From Gaetbulibacter_B jejuensis (GTDB taxonomy: Bacteria; Bacteroidota; Bacteroidia; Flavobacteriales; Flavobacteriaceae), in NCBI RefSeq assembly GCF_039524015.1, contig NZ_BAAAGF010000002.1, positions 496,001 to 560,000 on the forward strand: 64,000 nt of DNA. Reading direction: 5' to 3'. Below the pieces are notes generated by a model. The model was not told where the DNA came from. It was given only the letters and a program-made list of their open reading frames with translations, and did no database searches. A program made the position numbers and the translations under genes. The stretch's first letter is position 1. The number at the start of each line of letters is the position of its first letter. Shown here piece after piece: positions 1-8,044 of this stretch.

Positions 1-2
1 CA

Positions 3-1139
3 TTTATGGTTCCTGCTATTTTTATTTCTATTCAAATGACAGGAAACCCGATTCCGCAACTAGGTTTTGGGGATACTTTAAGTGATGGTTCAGGAACTTA
101 TCTATTAGATAAATTAGATGGTTTAAGCACAGAACTCGGTTTTTCTGAATATACCAATGGCTCAAAATCTATGATTGATGTCTTTGCAATTACCTTGGCA
201 TTAATGGTAGGTACTGCAGGTTTACCTCATGTAATTGTTAGGTTTTTTACGGTAAAACGAGTTAAAGATGCTCGCAAATCGGCAGGTATTGCGTTGCTGC
301 TTATTGTTATTTTATATACAACAGCACCTGCTGTTTCTGTTTTTGCTAGAACAAACTTAATTGAAACGGTTTCCAATCAACCGTATGCAACAGTTCCTGA
401 ATGGTTTAAAAAATGGGAAGCTACAGGACTTATTGCATTTACTGATAAAAATAACGACGGACTAATTCAATATGTAGCTGACGAATCTATAAACGAATTA
501 ACCGTTGATAGAGATATCATGGTGTTAGCAAATCCTGAAATAGCAAAACTGCCTAATTGGGTGATCGCTTTAGTTGCTGCTGGCGGACTAGCTGCAGCAT
601 TATCAACAGCAGCAGGTTTATTGTTAGTTATTTCAGCTTCTGTTTCTCATGATTTAGTTAAAAAGATTATCAAGCCTAATATTTCTGAAAAAGGCGAACT
701 CATCGCTGCGCGTTTATCAGCTGTTGGAGCTGTCTGTGTTGCAGGCTATTTTGGGATTAATCCACCTGGTTTTGTAGCAGCTGTTGTAGCGCTTGCATTT
801 GGGTTGGCTGCGGCATCCTTTTTTCCGGCTATTATTTTAGGAATCTTTTACAAACGAATGAATAAAGAAGGTGCTGTTGCAGGTATGATTGTTGGTATTA
901 CAGCTATGTTGTTATACATGATTAAGTACAAACTAGGTTGGTTTGACGATGTAGTTCCTGATAAAAGCGAATGGTGGTTTGGTATTTCTCCTGAAGGGTT
1001 TGGAGCAGTGGCTATGGTACTTAATTTTGTAGTGTCTATAGTTGTTATGAAATTTACAAAAGCACCACCAGCTGAAGTTCAAGAAATTGTAGAAAACATA
1101 AGAATACCAAGTGGAGCAGGCGAAGCTGTTCAGCATTAA
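3..1139 (+). CDS. Sodium:solute symporter, VC_2705-type (acetate-permease-like), 5'-truncated
   Basis: The reading frame is open to the left edge, so only the C-terminal part (about 378 residues of a protein usually near 550-600) is present. It is a polytopic inner-membrane SSS-family cotransporter. Visible features are repeated hydrophobic helices, the small-residue-rich segment AAGGLAAALSTAAGLLLV near the middle, and a C-terminal SPEGFGAVAMVLNFVV stretch typical of the VC_2705 subfamily, related to ActP. The family moves small carboxylates such as acetate with Na+. Acetyl-CoA synthetase lies 3 kb downstream on the same strand, which supports acetate uptake; substrate is inferred. It ends 2 nt before the convergent AraC gene, leaving no room for a terminator. 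The ATG at 6 is internal, not the true start. Confidence 0.88.
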   Translation, partial: FMVPAIFISIQMTGNPIPQLGFGDTLSDGSGTYLLDKLDGLSTELGFSEYTNGSKSMIDVFAITLALMVGTAGLPHVIVRFFTVKRVKDARKSAGIALLLIVILYTTAPAVSVFARTNLIETVSNQPYATVPEWFKKWEATGLIAFTDKNNDGLIQYVADESINELTVDRDIMVLANPEIAKLPNWVIALVAAGGLAAALSTAAGLLLVISASVSHDLVKKIIKPNISEKGELIAARLSAVGAVCVAGYFGINPPGFVAAVVALAFGLAAASFFPAIILGIFYKRMNKEGAVAGMIVGITAMLLYMIKYKLGWFDDVVPDKSEWWFGISPEGFGAVAMVLNFVVSIVVMKFTKAPPAEVQEIVENIRIPSGAGEAVQH

Positions 1140-1141
1140 AA

Positions 1142-2065
1142 CTATTTACTGATAGAGTTTTTAAACTGCTGTGGCGTCATTAATTCCATTTTTTTAAACT
1201 GTCTGTTAAAGTAGCTGGTGTTATTAAACCCAGACTTAAACGCTATTTCAGACATGCGTAAATCTTTGGTTTCCTTGATAAGCTTTTTAGAAAATTTAAT
1301 TTTTTCAGAATTGATATAATCTATAGGTGAGACACCAAGTGTGTTTTTAAACTTCTTATGAAAATGCGACGCGCTCATACATGCTTTTTCAGCAAGTAAA
1401 TCTACGGTAATATCTTTATTGGTAAGGTTTTGTTTAATGTATTTAATAACAAAACCTATACGCGTATCGTTAAAAATACCATCAGTATCATTCAATAAAA
1501 AAGCCTTTGCTTTGGTTTGTAAAAGCCTTACAATAAGTTCTTGAATCATTAAATCCAATAAAACATCTTTTGACGAAGTAGTATTAGTAAAAGTATGTAC
1601 CAAACGCTCAACCAAATGGTTGACATCTACATTATTTATAAGGTGCGACGCGTTATCATCTAATTTCCAATTGTTGTTTTCACTCTCAATAGTTACATGA
1701 TGATTAAACTTTTCAACGACTTCATCAATTTTATCGCTATCTATTCCAAGTGCAAGACATTGCGTTGGGTCATTAGCTTTTGCCAGTGGAAAATCAATAA
1801 TCATTTCTTTATTAGTTGGCATAACAACAGATTCGCCTGGAAAAAAATCAAAAGACGGTAAACCATCAATATGCATTATCTTTTTTCCGGTAAGCATACT
1901 CGCAATAACAGGAAAATTGAAAGTTAACGATACCTTTTCGGCATATTCATGAGTTTCATAAATATTCAATTCGGCATAATCTGCATTATAGGTAGTACGA
2001 TTCTCTACCAAAGTGGTGAGCTTTCTATGGCTTTTATGATGTCTTAATAAATGATTCATACTCAA
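1142..2065 (-). CDS. AraC-family transcriptional regulator
   Basis: 307 residues. The C-terminal third (about 205-305) is an AraC double helix-turn-helix: ITVDLLAEKACMSASHFHKK is the first HTH and RMSEIAFKSGFNNTSYFNRQ the second. The N-terminal part resembles the AraC_N (PF06719-like) ligand-sensing domain rather than the arabinose cupin; this is recognised by eye. The gene is divergent from the aldehyde dehydrogenase gene across 222 bp that holds repeated TGTTCAA half-sites, so I infer it controls that gene and possibly itself. An ATG six nt downstream (2059) is an equally possible start. The effector is unknown; an aldehyde or alcohol product is plausible from context. Confidence 0.88.
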   Translation of the reverse strand: MSMNHLLRHHKSHRKLTTLVENRTTYNADYAELNIYETHEYAEKVSLTFNFPVIASMLTGKKIMHIDGLPSFDFFPGESVVMPTNKEMIIDFPLAKANDPTQCLALGIDSDKIDEVVEKFNHHVTIESENNNWKLDDNASHLINNVDVNHLVERLVHTFTNTTSSKDVLLDLMIQELIVRLLQTKAKAFLLNDTDGIFNDTRIGFVIKYIKQNLTNKDITVDLLAEKACMSASHFHKKFKNTLGVSPIDYINSEKIKFSKKLIKETKDLRMSEIAFKSGFNNTSYFNRQFKKMELMTPQQFKNSISK

Positions 2066-2076
2066 TATTACAAAAA

Positions 2077-2135
2077 TTGAACAAGTCTATTTTAGTGTTG
2101 ATAGATATGTTCAACAATTTAATAAATATGTTCAA
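2077..2135. promoter_or_regulatory. Candidate AraC operator: three TGTTCAA half-sites
   Basis: The 10-mer ATATGTTCAA occurs at 2105-2114 and again at 2126-2135, exactly 21 bp apart (two helical turns). An inverted TTGAACA lies at 2077-2083, just upstream of the araC start. Direct half-sites with 21-bp phasing on one DNA face are the usual AraC-family arrangement. Assignment to the adjacent regulator is inference. Confidence 0.5.
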
Positions 2136-2199
2136 TAAAATCAGAATATCATAAAATAACTTTATAAAAATTATCAATAACCTAAATATATAGGCTTTA

Positions 2200-2230
2200 A
2201 ATTGTTTAAATGTTAAAATTTTTAACAATT
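2200..2230. promoter_or_regulatory. Inverted repeat upstream of aldehyde dehydrogenase
   Basis: AATTGTT at 2200-2206 is mirrored by AACAATT at 2224-2230, with an inner TTAAA-rich dyad between them. It lies 58 nt before the aldehyde dehydrogenase start. It could be an operator or a leader hairpin; the AT richness makes chance occurrence possible. Confidence 0.3.
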
Positions 2231-2287
2231 CATAGTGATTGATAATTATCTGATTTTAAGCGAAATAATAATCTAAACTAAAAAAGT

Positions 2288-3787
2288 ATGAGTTATTCAA
2301 AACCAAAGTTTAAAGAATCCTATGGAAATTTTATAAACGGAAAATTTATAGAACCATTAGATGGTCAATATTTTGAAAACCGATCACCAATAGATAATAG
2401 TGTGATTGCGAAATATCCAAGATCTCAAAAAGAAGACGTAGAATTAGCACTAGATGCAGCCAATGCAGCAAAAGAAAGTTGGGGAAACACATCTGCAACA
2501 GAGCGTGCAACCTTATTAAATAAAGTAGCAGATATTATTGAAGCCAATTTAGAAGAGTTTGCATTGGTTGAAACCTGCGATAACGGGAAAGCTATTAGAG
2601 AAACGCTTAATGCGGATGTACCTTTATCTGCAGATCATTGGCGTTATTTTGCAGCGTGTATTCGTTCTGAAGAAGGTAGCGCAACCGAACTAGATGCCAA
2701 TACCTTATCTATGAATATTAAAGAGCCACTTGGTGTTGTGGGACAAATTATTCCATGGAATTTCCCATTGCTTATGTTATCATGGAAATTACCTCCTGCA
2801 TTAGCAACAGGTAACTGTGTGGTATTAAAGCCAGCAGAACAAACACCATCATCAGCTACGTTATTAATGGAAAAAATAGCTGACGTGTTTCCTCCAGGTG
2901 TAATAAACGTAGTACATGGTTTCGGACCAGAAGCAGGAAAACCTTTAGCATCAAGTTCAAAAGTAGATAAAGTCGCTTTTACAGGCGAAACAACTACAGG
3001 ACAATTGATTATGCAATATGCGTCTAAAAACCTTAATCCAGTAACTATGGAGTTAGGTGGTAAGTCACCAAACATTTTCTTTAATAGTGTTATGGATGCA
3101 GATGATGCTTATTTAGACAAAGCTATAGAAGGTGCTGTATTATTTGCTTTTAACCAAGGTGAAGTTTGTACATGTCCTTCGCGTTTATTAGTACAAGAAG
3201 ATATTTATGATAAGTTTATGGAGCGTGTTATTGCACGTACAAATGCTATTGTGCAAGACAATCCGTATGATGTAAATACCATGATAGGAGCACAGGCTTC
3301 AAACGATCAGTATGAGAAAATTCAGTCTTATTTAGAGATAGGAAAAGAAGAAGGCGCTAAAGTATTATGTGGTGGAGAAGCTAATAAATTGGGTGGCGAA
3401 CTTGCAAATGGGTTTTATATCAAGCCAACTATTTTAGAAGGTCATAACAAAATGCGTGTATTCCAAGAAGAAATTTTCGGACCTGTAGTGTGTGTGACTA
3501 AATTTAAAGATGAAGCAGAAGCTTTAGAGATTGCAAACGATACATTATACGGTTTAGGTGCTGGTGTTTGGACACGCGATGCACACCAATTATATCAAAT
3601 ACCTCGTGCTATTAAAGCTGGTCGTGTTTGGGTAAACTGTTACCATGCATATCCTGCTCACGCACCATTTGGAGGTTATAAAAAGTCAGGGTTTGGTAGA
3701 GAAAATCATGTGATGATGATGGATTACTATCGTCAAAACAAAAATATGCTTATTTCTTATGACAAGAATAAGTTAGGTTTCTTTTAA
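2288..3787 (+). CDS. NAD(P)-dependent aldehyde dehydrogenase (AldB/ExaC-like)
   Basis: 499 residues, full family length. It oxidises aldehydes to carboxylic acids; with acetyl-CoA synthetase downstream, acetaldehyde to acetate is the likely reaction. Visible motifs are the Rossmann segment VVGQIIPWNFPLLMLSWKL, FTGETTTG, the general base in TMELGGKSPN (Glu about 255) and the catalytic cysteine in FNQGEVCTCPSR (about Cys294). The C-terminal PFGGYKKSGFGRE motif is intact. The gene is divergent from the AraC regulator and followed by a terminator and a DUF779 gene, a common partner of this ALDH subclass. The substrate is inferred from neighbours. Confidence 0.93.
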   Translation: MSYSKPKFKESYGNFINGKFIEPLDGQYFENRSPIDNSVIAKYPRSQKEDVELALDAANAAKESWGNTSATERATLLNKVADIIEANLEEFALVETCDNGKAIRETLNADVPLSADHWRYFAACIRSEEGSATELDANTLSMNIKEPLGVVGQIIPWNFPLLMLSWKLPPALATGNCVVLKPAEQTPSSATLLMEKIADVFPPGVINVVHGFGPEAGKPLASSSKVDKVAFTGETTTGQLIMQYASKNLNPVTMELGGKSPNIFFNSVMDADDAYLDKAIEGAVLFAFNQGEVCTCPSRLLVQEDIYDKFMERVIARTNAIVQDNPYDVNTMIGAQASNDQYEKIQSYLEIGKEEGAKVLCGGEANKLGGELANGFYIKPTILEGHNKMRVFQEEIFGPVVCVTKFKDEAEALEIANDTLYGLGAGVWTRDAHQLYQIPRAIKAGRVWVNCYHAYPAHAPFGGYKKSGFGRENHVMMMDYYRQNKNMLISYDKNKLGFF

Positions 3788-3811
3788 ATTAGTTAGTTTT
3801 ATTTAGAAACG

Positions 3812-3838
3812 AAGGCTGAATCTATGTTCAGCCTTTTT
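3812..3838 (+). terminator. Rho-independent terminator after aldehyde dehydrogenase
   Basis: Stem AAGGCTGAA / TTCAGCCTT (3812-3820 and 3827-3835) with a 6-nt loop is followed by a short T run. It separates the dehydrogenase from the DUF779 gene, so the downstream genes depend partly on read-through or another promoter. Confidence 0.75.
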
Positions 3839-3852
3839 AATATATTTAGGGT

Positions 3853-4218
3853 ATGCAACGAATAGCAATTACAGAACAAGCCGCAGCAGTCGTCAATCAA
3901 CTTAAAGAAAAACATGGTGAACTTATTTTTCATCAAAGTGGAGGTTGTTGTGATGGTTCTGCACCAATGATTTTTGAAAAAGATGACATGTACCTTGATG
4001 AGAGTGATGTGCTTTTAGGCACACTTCAAGGTGTTAACTTTTACATGAATCAAGACCAATTTGAATATTGGAAACACACACACTTAACGATAGATATTAC
4101 CGAAGGTAGAGGAGCCAGTTTCTCTTTAGAAATCCCTTTAGGGCTTCGGTTTATTATAAAATCTAGATTACTAACACAAGAAGAGGAAAACCATTTTAAT
4201 ACTAGGAAAACAGAATAA
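3853..4218 (+). CDS. DUF779 family protein
   Basis: 121 residues with no signal peptide or membrane segment. It matches the DUF779 family, whose hallmark is the early HQSGGCCDGSAPM motif with paired cysteines (about residues 29-37), possibly a metal or redox site. Genes of this family commonly sit next to aldehyde dehydrogenases, as here, but I know of no established biochemical function. The acetyl-CoA synthetase start follows 3 nt after its stop, so the two are very likely co-transcribed and translationally close. Confidence 0.85.
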   Translation: MQRIAITEQAAAVVNQLKEKHGELIFHQSGGCCDGSAPMIFEKDDMYLDESDVLLGTLQGVNFYMNQDQFEYWKHTHLTIDITEGRGASFSLEIPLGLRFIIKSRLLTQEEENHFNTRKTE

Positions 4219-4221
4219 ATA

Positions 4222-6129
4222 ATGAGCAACTACCATATCAAACATTTAGAAGAATATTATCAAGTCTATCGTAAATCGGTTAGAAACCCAGAGGTCTTTT
4301 GGGAAGAAATAGCTGAAGAGCACTTCATGTGGCGAAAAAAGTGGGATAATGTATTAAGCTGGGATTTTACTAAACCTGAAGTAAAGTGGTTTGAAGGTGC
4401 AAAATTGAATATTACCGAAAACTGTATTGATAGACACATTTATACGCGAGGCGATAAAACAGCTATTATTTTTGAACCCAATAATCCTGATGAGGACGCT
4501 CAGCATATAACCTATAGGCAATTACATGATAAAGTATGTCGGTTTGCCAATGTGCTAAAAGAAAAAGGGATAGGTAAAGGCGACAGAGTATGTATTTACT
4601 TGCCAATGATTCCTGAATTGGCTATTTCAGTATTAGCTTGTGCGCGTATTGGTGCGATTCATTCTGTAGTATTTGCAGGATTTTCATCATCGGCTCTAGC
4701 AACAAGAGTTAAGGATTGTGATGCTAAAATGGTGATTACTTCTGATGGATCATATCGTGGCTCAAAAACAATTGACTTAAAAGGAATAGTTGACGATGCA
4801 TTAAACGATTGTGAAGGAGTTGAATCAGTTTTGGTAGCTAAACGCATTCATTCTGAAATCAATATGAAAGAAGGACGTGACCACTGGTTGGAGCCACTGT
4901 TGGAAGAAGCTTATCACGACTGTGTACCAGAAATAATGGATGCCGAAGACCCTTTATTTATTTTATATACTTCTGGTTCAACAGGTCAACCAAAAGGGAT
5001 GGTGCATTCTTCAGGAGGTTATATGGTGTATACAGCATATACCTTTAAAAACGTATTTCAATATAGAGAAAATGACATTTATTGGTGCACTGCAGATATA
5101 GGTTGGATTACAGGACACAGCTATATTGTATATGGTCCACTAGCCAATGGTGCAACAACCGTTATGTTTGAAGGTGTCCCAAGCTATCCAGATTATGGTC
5201 GCTTCTGGCAGATTGTAGAAAAACATAAAGTAACCCAATTTTATACAGCGCCAACAGCTATAAGAGCTCTAGCTAAAGAAGGAGTTGAGCACGTCGAAAA
5301 TCATGATTTATCGTCTTTAAAGGTCTTGGGTACAGTTGGTGAACCTATTAATGAAGAAGCATGGCATTGGTATGATGATAATATAGGTAAACGAAAAGCG
5401 CCTATTGTAGATACTTGGTGGCAAACCGAAACAGGAGGTATAATGATAACACCTATTCCGTTTGCAACACCTACAAAACCTACCTATGCAACCTTACCTT
5501 TTATTGGGATACAACCAGCATTAATGGATGAGCAAGGGCAGGAAATAAAAGGTAATCAGGTAGATGGACGCTTATGTATAAAATTCCCTTGGCCAAGTAT
5601 GGCAAGAACCATTTGGGGCAATCACCAACGTTATAAAGACACCTATTTTTCAGCTTTTGAAAATAAATACTTTACAGGTGATGGTGCGTTACGTGATGAA
5701 GTAGGATATTACCGAATTACAGGTCGTGTAGATGATGTTGTTATTGTGTCTGGTCATAACTTAGGAACAGCACCAATAGAAGATGCAATTAACGAACATC
5801 CAGCAGTTTCTGAAAGTGCTATTGTAGGGTTTCCTCATGACATCAAAGGAAACGCACTCTATGGATATGTTATTTTAAAAGAAACAGGAGAAAGCAGAAA
5901 TCACGATAACTTACGTAAGGAAATTAACCAACTCATTACAGAGCAAATAGGGCCTATTGCTAAACTAGATAAAATACAGTTTACAAGTGGGTTGCCAAAA
6001 ACACGTAGTGGTAAAATAATGCGTCGTATTCTTCGTAAGATTGCTAGTAATGATACAGCTAATCTTGGAGATACAAGCACATTGCTAAACCCTGATTGTG
6101 TTAAAGAGATTATGGATGGAGTACTTTAA
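4222..6129 (+). CDS. acs: Acetyl-CoA synthetase (acetate--CoA ligase)
   Basis: 635 residues, normal length for AMP-forming acetyl-CoA synthetase. It activates acetate with ATP and CoA in the cytoplasm. Motifs: the ACAS N-terminal region (YHIKHLEEYYQVYRKSV), the phosphate-binding loop YTSGSTGQPKGMVHSSGG, the WWQTETGG adenylate motif, the hinge region YYRITGRVDDVVIVSGHNLG, and the acetylatable C-terminal lysine in LPKTRSGKIMRRIL. Its placement with the symporter and aldehyde dehydrogenase indicates an acetate/acetaldehyde assimilation locus. A strong hairpin terminator follows the stop. Confidence 0.95.
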   Translation: MSNYHIKHLEEYYQVYRKSVRNPEVFWEEIAEEHFMWRKKWDNVLSWDFTKPEVKWFEGAKLNITENCIDRHIYTRGDKTAIIFEPNNPDEDAQHITYRQLHDKVCRFANVLKEKGIGKGDRVCIYLPMIPELAISVLACARIGAIHSVVFAGFSSSALATRVKDCDAKMVITSDGSYRGSKTIDLKGIVDDALNDCEGVESVLVAKRIHSEINMKEGRDHWLEPLLEEAYHDCVPEIMDAEDPLFILYTSGSTGQPKGMVHSSGGYMVYTAYTFKNVFQYRENDIYWCTADIGWITGHSYIVYGPLANGATTVMFEGVPSYPDYGRFWQIVEKHKVTQFYTAPTAIRALAKEGVEHVENHDLSSLKVLGTVGEPINEEAWHWYDDNIGKRKAPIVDTWWQTETGGIMITPIPFATPTKPTYATLPFIGIQPALMDEQGQEIKGNQVDGRLCIKFPWPSMARTIWGNHQRYKDTYFSAFENKYFTGDGALRDEVGYYRITGRVDDVVIVSGHNLGTAPIEDAINEHPAVSESAIVGFPHDIKGNALYGYVILKETGESRNHDNLRKEINQLITEQIGPIAKLDKIQFTSGLPKTRSGKIMRRILRKIASNDTANLGDTSTLLNPDCVKEIMDGVL

Positions 6130-6150
6130 TACACTAAATTCTATATGATA

Positions 6151-6179
6151 AACCGTTTCATACCAGAAACGGTTTTTTT
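6151..6179 (+). terminator. Terminator after acs
   Basis: Perfect 9-bp stem AACCGTTTC / GAAACGGTT (6151-6159, 6166-6174), 6-nt loop, then a T tract. Almost the same hairpin follows the YceI gene at 7705-7732, and each is followed by the same class of palindromic repeats. Confidence 0.85.
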
Positions 6180-6194
6180 ATGTCTTTCCTTATT

Positions 6195-6365
6195 GTCATT
6201 GCGAGTGCAACGAAGCAATCTCAGTTTTGTCATTCCGCACTTGATGCGGAATCCATTAGTTAAGCATTTCACACTCTTGTCATTGCGAGGAGCGTAGCGA
6301 CGTGGCAATCTCAACTTTCGTCAGTTCGAGTGTTCCAACCGCAAAGTTGGAAAGTATCGAGAACC
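6195..6365. repeat. Left cluster of dispersed palindromic repeats
   Basis: The 304-bp gap between acs and the Crp/Fnr gene carries four palindromic units after the terminator. Unit A (6195-6223) starts GTCATTGCGAG and ends GAAGCAATC. Unit B (6229-6254) is a perfect ATTCCGCA / TGCGGAAT hairpin. A second A-type unit (6279-6312) starts GTCATTGCGAGGAGCG. Unit C (6320-6365) starts GTCAGTTCGAGTGTT, has a central CCAAC / GTTGG stem and ends GAGAAC. Such units recur as scattered intergenic repeats in many bacterial genomes. No coding potential is seen. Confidence 0.8.
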
Positions 6366-6433
6366 CAAAAACTAAACCCAAATAAACCCTAAAACTATAA
6401 ACTACTTTTTCTATTTTTACCAAAAGTACAGTT

Positions 6434-7018
6434 ATGCACTTCCAACCACTTTTAAACTACATAGCAAAACACGTAGCGCTCACCAAAGAAGAAACCGACT
6501 ATCTGGTGGAGCATTTACACTATCGTAGGTATTTAAAAGGACAATACATCCTTCAGCAAGGCGATGTGTGCAGAACCAGTTCGTTTATACTAAAAGGGTG
6601 CACCAAACTATTTTACGTAGACGATACAGGAACCGAACACATCATTATGCTAGGTGTTGAAGATTGGTGGACTTCAGACATTGGAAGTTTCATAAATCAA
6701 ACACCTGCCGAATTCAACATACAGTGTTTAGAAGATACCGAGTTGGCACAATTTCATTATGACACTATCGAAGAGATCTTCGAACGTATACCAAAGCTAG
6801 AGCGCTTTTTCCGTAAGGTAACCGAACGTGGTCTTGCAGCAGCCTTAAACCGAATTATTCGCAACTTTAGTATGACGGCTAAAGATCGTTATCTGTTCTT
6901 TAGAGCAACCTATCCTAAGATAGAACAACGCATTCCGCAGTACATGATAGCCTCTTATTTGGGTATTACCAAAGAGTTTTTAAGCAAAATAAAAAAACAG
7001 GTCGCTCAAGAAAGTTAA
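6434..7018 (+). CDS. Crp/Fnr-family transcriptional regulator
   Basis: 194 residues. An N-terminal cyclic-nucleotide-binding-type beta-roll (about 15-115; YLKGQYILQQGDVCRTSSFI and the following GCTKLFY strand) is joined to a C-terminal helical part. Near the C-terminus IPQYMIASYLGITKEFLSKI fits a helix-turn-helix recognition region (S-L-G-I-T-x-E/F). It may bind no cyclic nucleotide, as many flavobacterial members of this group do; that is inference. It is followed after 98 bp by a YceI-family gene with its own -7-like element, suggesting a regulator-target pair. Repeat clusters flank the pair on both sides. Confidence 0.85.
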   Translation: MHFQPLLNYIAKHVALTKEETDYLVEHLHYRRYLKGQYILQQGDVCRTSSFILKGCTKLFYVDDTGTEHIIMLGVEDWWTSDIGSFINQTPAEFNIQCLEDTELAQFHYDTIEEIFERIPKLERFFRKVTERGLAAALNRIIRNFSMTAKDRYLFFRATYPKIEQRIPQYMIASYLGITKEFLSKIKKQVAQES

Positions 7019-7073
7019 ACTAGTTTAACCTTATTTTATAAACTACTTCATTTTTACCCTTACGATGTGTTGG

Positions 7074-7081
7074 TAGTTTTG
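7074..7081 (+). promoter_or_regulatory. Candidate -7 promoter element for the YceI gene
   Basis: TAGTTTTG matches the Bacteroidota -7 consensus TANNTTTG and lies 35 nt before the ATG at 7117. No clear TTG occurs at the usual upstream distance, so an activator such as the upstream Crp/Fnr protein may be needed; that is inference. Confidence 0.4.
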
Positions 7082-7116
7082 TAGTGTAATTTTTTAATCA
7101 AAAAAACCACAACAAA

Positions 7117-7680
7117 ATGAACACATTAAAAACCACTGCAATTATAGCATTTGCAACATTTACAGCTTCAGTTGAAGCACAAGAACAAACCGTAAACACT
7201 TCAGAGAGTAAAGTCGTTTGGAAAGGCTACAAAGTAGCAGGATCTCACGAAGGTACCATTAAGATTGAATCAGGTACATTACAATTCAATGGCGAGCAAC
7301 TTACAGGAGGCGAGTTTGTAATGGATATGACTAGCATTAACACCACAGACCTCGAAGGCGAGTACAAAGACCAATTGGACGGACATTTAAAAAGCGACGA
7401 TTTCTTTGGTGTAGAGAATCATCCAACAGCTAAGTTGGTATTTACTAAAGTAACGCCATCAGGTAAAAATGCTTACGATGTACAAGGAAGCCTAACTATA
7501 AAAGGCATCACTAACCCTATTAGTTTCACATTGTCAGTTTATGGAAGTAAAGCCACTGTAAACTTAAAAATTGACCGTAGCCAGTACAACGTACGTTATG
7601 GTTCTAAAAGCTTTTTCAACAACTTAAAAGACAAAGCAATATATGATGAGTTTGATATTGTAGCAGACCTTCAGTTTTAA
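7117..7680 (+). CDS. YceI-family periplasmic lipid-binding protein
   Basis: 187 residues. An N-terminal signal peptide (MNTLKTTAIIAFATFTASVEA) directs export. The mature part is a YceI-type lipocalin-like beta barrel: SKVVWKGYKVAGSHEGTIKI, GGEFVMDMTSI, and the late ITNPISFTLSVYGSKATVNL followed by DRSQYNVRYGSKSFF are characteristic. Family members bind amphiphilic isoprenoid-like ligands in the periplasm. Its place directly after a Crp/Fnr regulator suggests stress- or redox-linked expression. A strong terminator follows. Confidence 0.92.
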   Translation: MNTLKTTAIIAFATFTASVEAQEQTVNTSESKVVWKGYKVAGSHEGTIKIESGTLQFNGEQLTGGEFVMDMTSINTTDLEGEYKDQLDGHLKSDDFFGVENHPTAKLVFTKVTPSGKNAYDVQGSLTIKGITNPISFTLSVYGSKATVNLKIDRSQYNVRYGSKSFFNNLKDKAIYDEFDIVADLQF

Positions 7681-7704
7681 ACCTTTAATAGATTAATAGC
7701 ACTA

Positions 7705-7736
7705 AAACCGTTTCCTTCCCCAGAAACGGTTTTTTT
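7705..7736 (+). terminator. Terminator after the YceI gene
   Basis: Stem AAACCGTTTC / GAAACGGTTT (7705-7714, 7723-7732) followed by T residues. It shares its arm sequence with the acs terminator at 6151-6174. Confidence 0.85.
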
Positions 7737-7748
7737 GTGTCATTCCTT

Positions 7749-7869
7749 GTCATTGCGAGAAACGAAGAGACGAAGCAATCTTATCCCTATACTGTCAGTC
7801 TGAGCTTGTCGAAGACAAAGGAAAAGTCAGTCTCAACTTTCGTTAGTTCGAGTGTTGCAACACTACCAA
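7749..7869. repeat. Right cluster of dispersed palindromic repeats
   Basis: It lies in the 364-bp gap between the YceI gene and the S1/P1 nuclease gene. Unit A (7749-7782) runs from GTCATTGCGAG to GAAGCAATC. Unit D (7794-7816) is GTCAGTCTGAG..GTCGAAGAC. A partial unit C (from 7830) reads CAACTTTCGTTAGTTCGAG and matches the left cluster with few changes. The remaining 7870-8044 holds no gene; it contains an 11-bp tandem repeat at 7930-7951 and several TTTAGGG-like words. Confidence 0.75.
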
Positions 7870-7929
7870 CTAGTTTTAAGAGTCCTTTATAATACTAATG
7901 TTATAATAATCAGTGAGATATCAAATAGG

Positions 7930-7951
7930 TATAGCGTATATATAGCGTATA
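7930..7951. repeat. Two tandem copies of an 11-bp unit
   Basis: TATAGCGTATA is repeated head to tail with no spacer inside the gene-free stretch after the YceI gene. An 11-bp period places both copies on nearly the same face of the helix. No function can be assigned. Confidence 0.5.
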
Positions 7952-8044
7952 AACCTAAGGGGTATTTTAGGGTATATACAGGTTAAAAGTAAAGAATCTT
8001 TAGGGTTAACTAAGGAAAAATAAAGGAGAGGTTAAAAGCTAAAT

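Noticed and set aside
2644..3075. 143-codon open frame antisense to aldehyde dehydrogenase
   Set aside because: It lies wholly inside a well-supported gene, has no promoter or recognisable domain, and its length is what strand-biased codon use produces by chance.
6195..6365. Possible CRISPR or IS remnant in the repeat cluster
   Set aside because: Units are of different kinds and not evenly spaced, and there are no cas genes or transposase frames; they look like dispersed palindromes.
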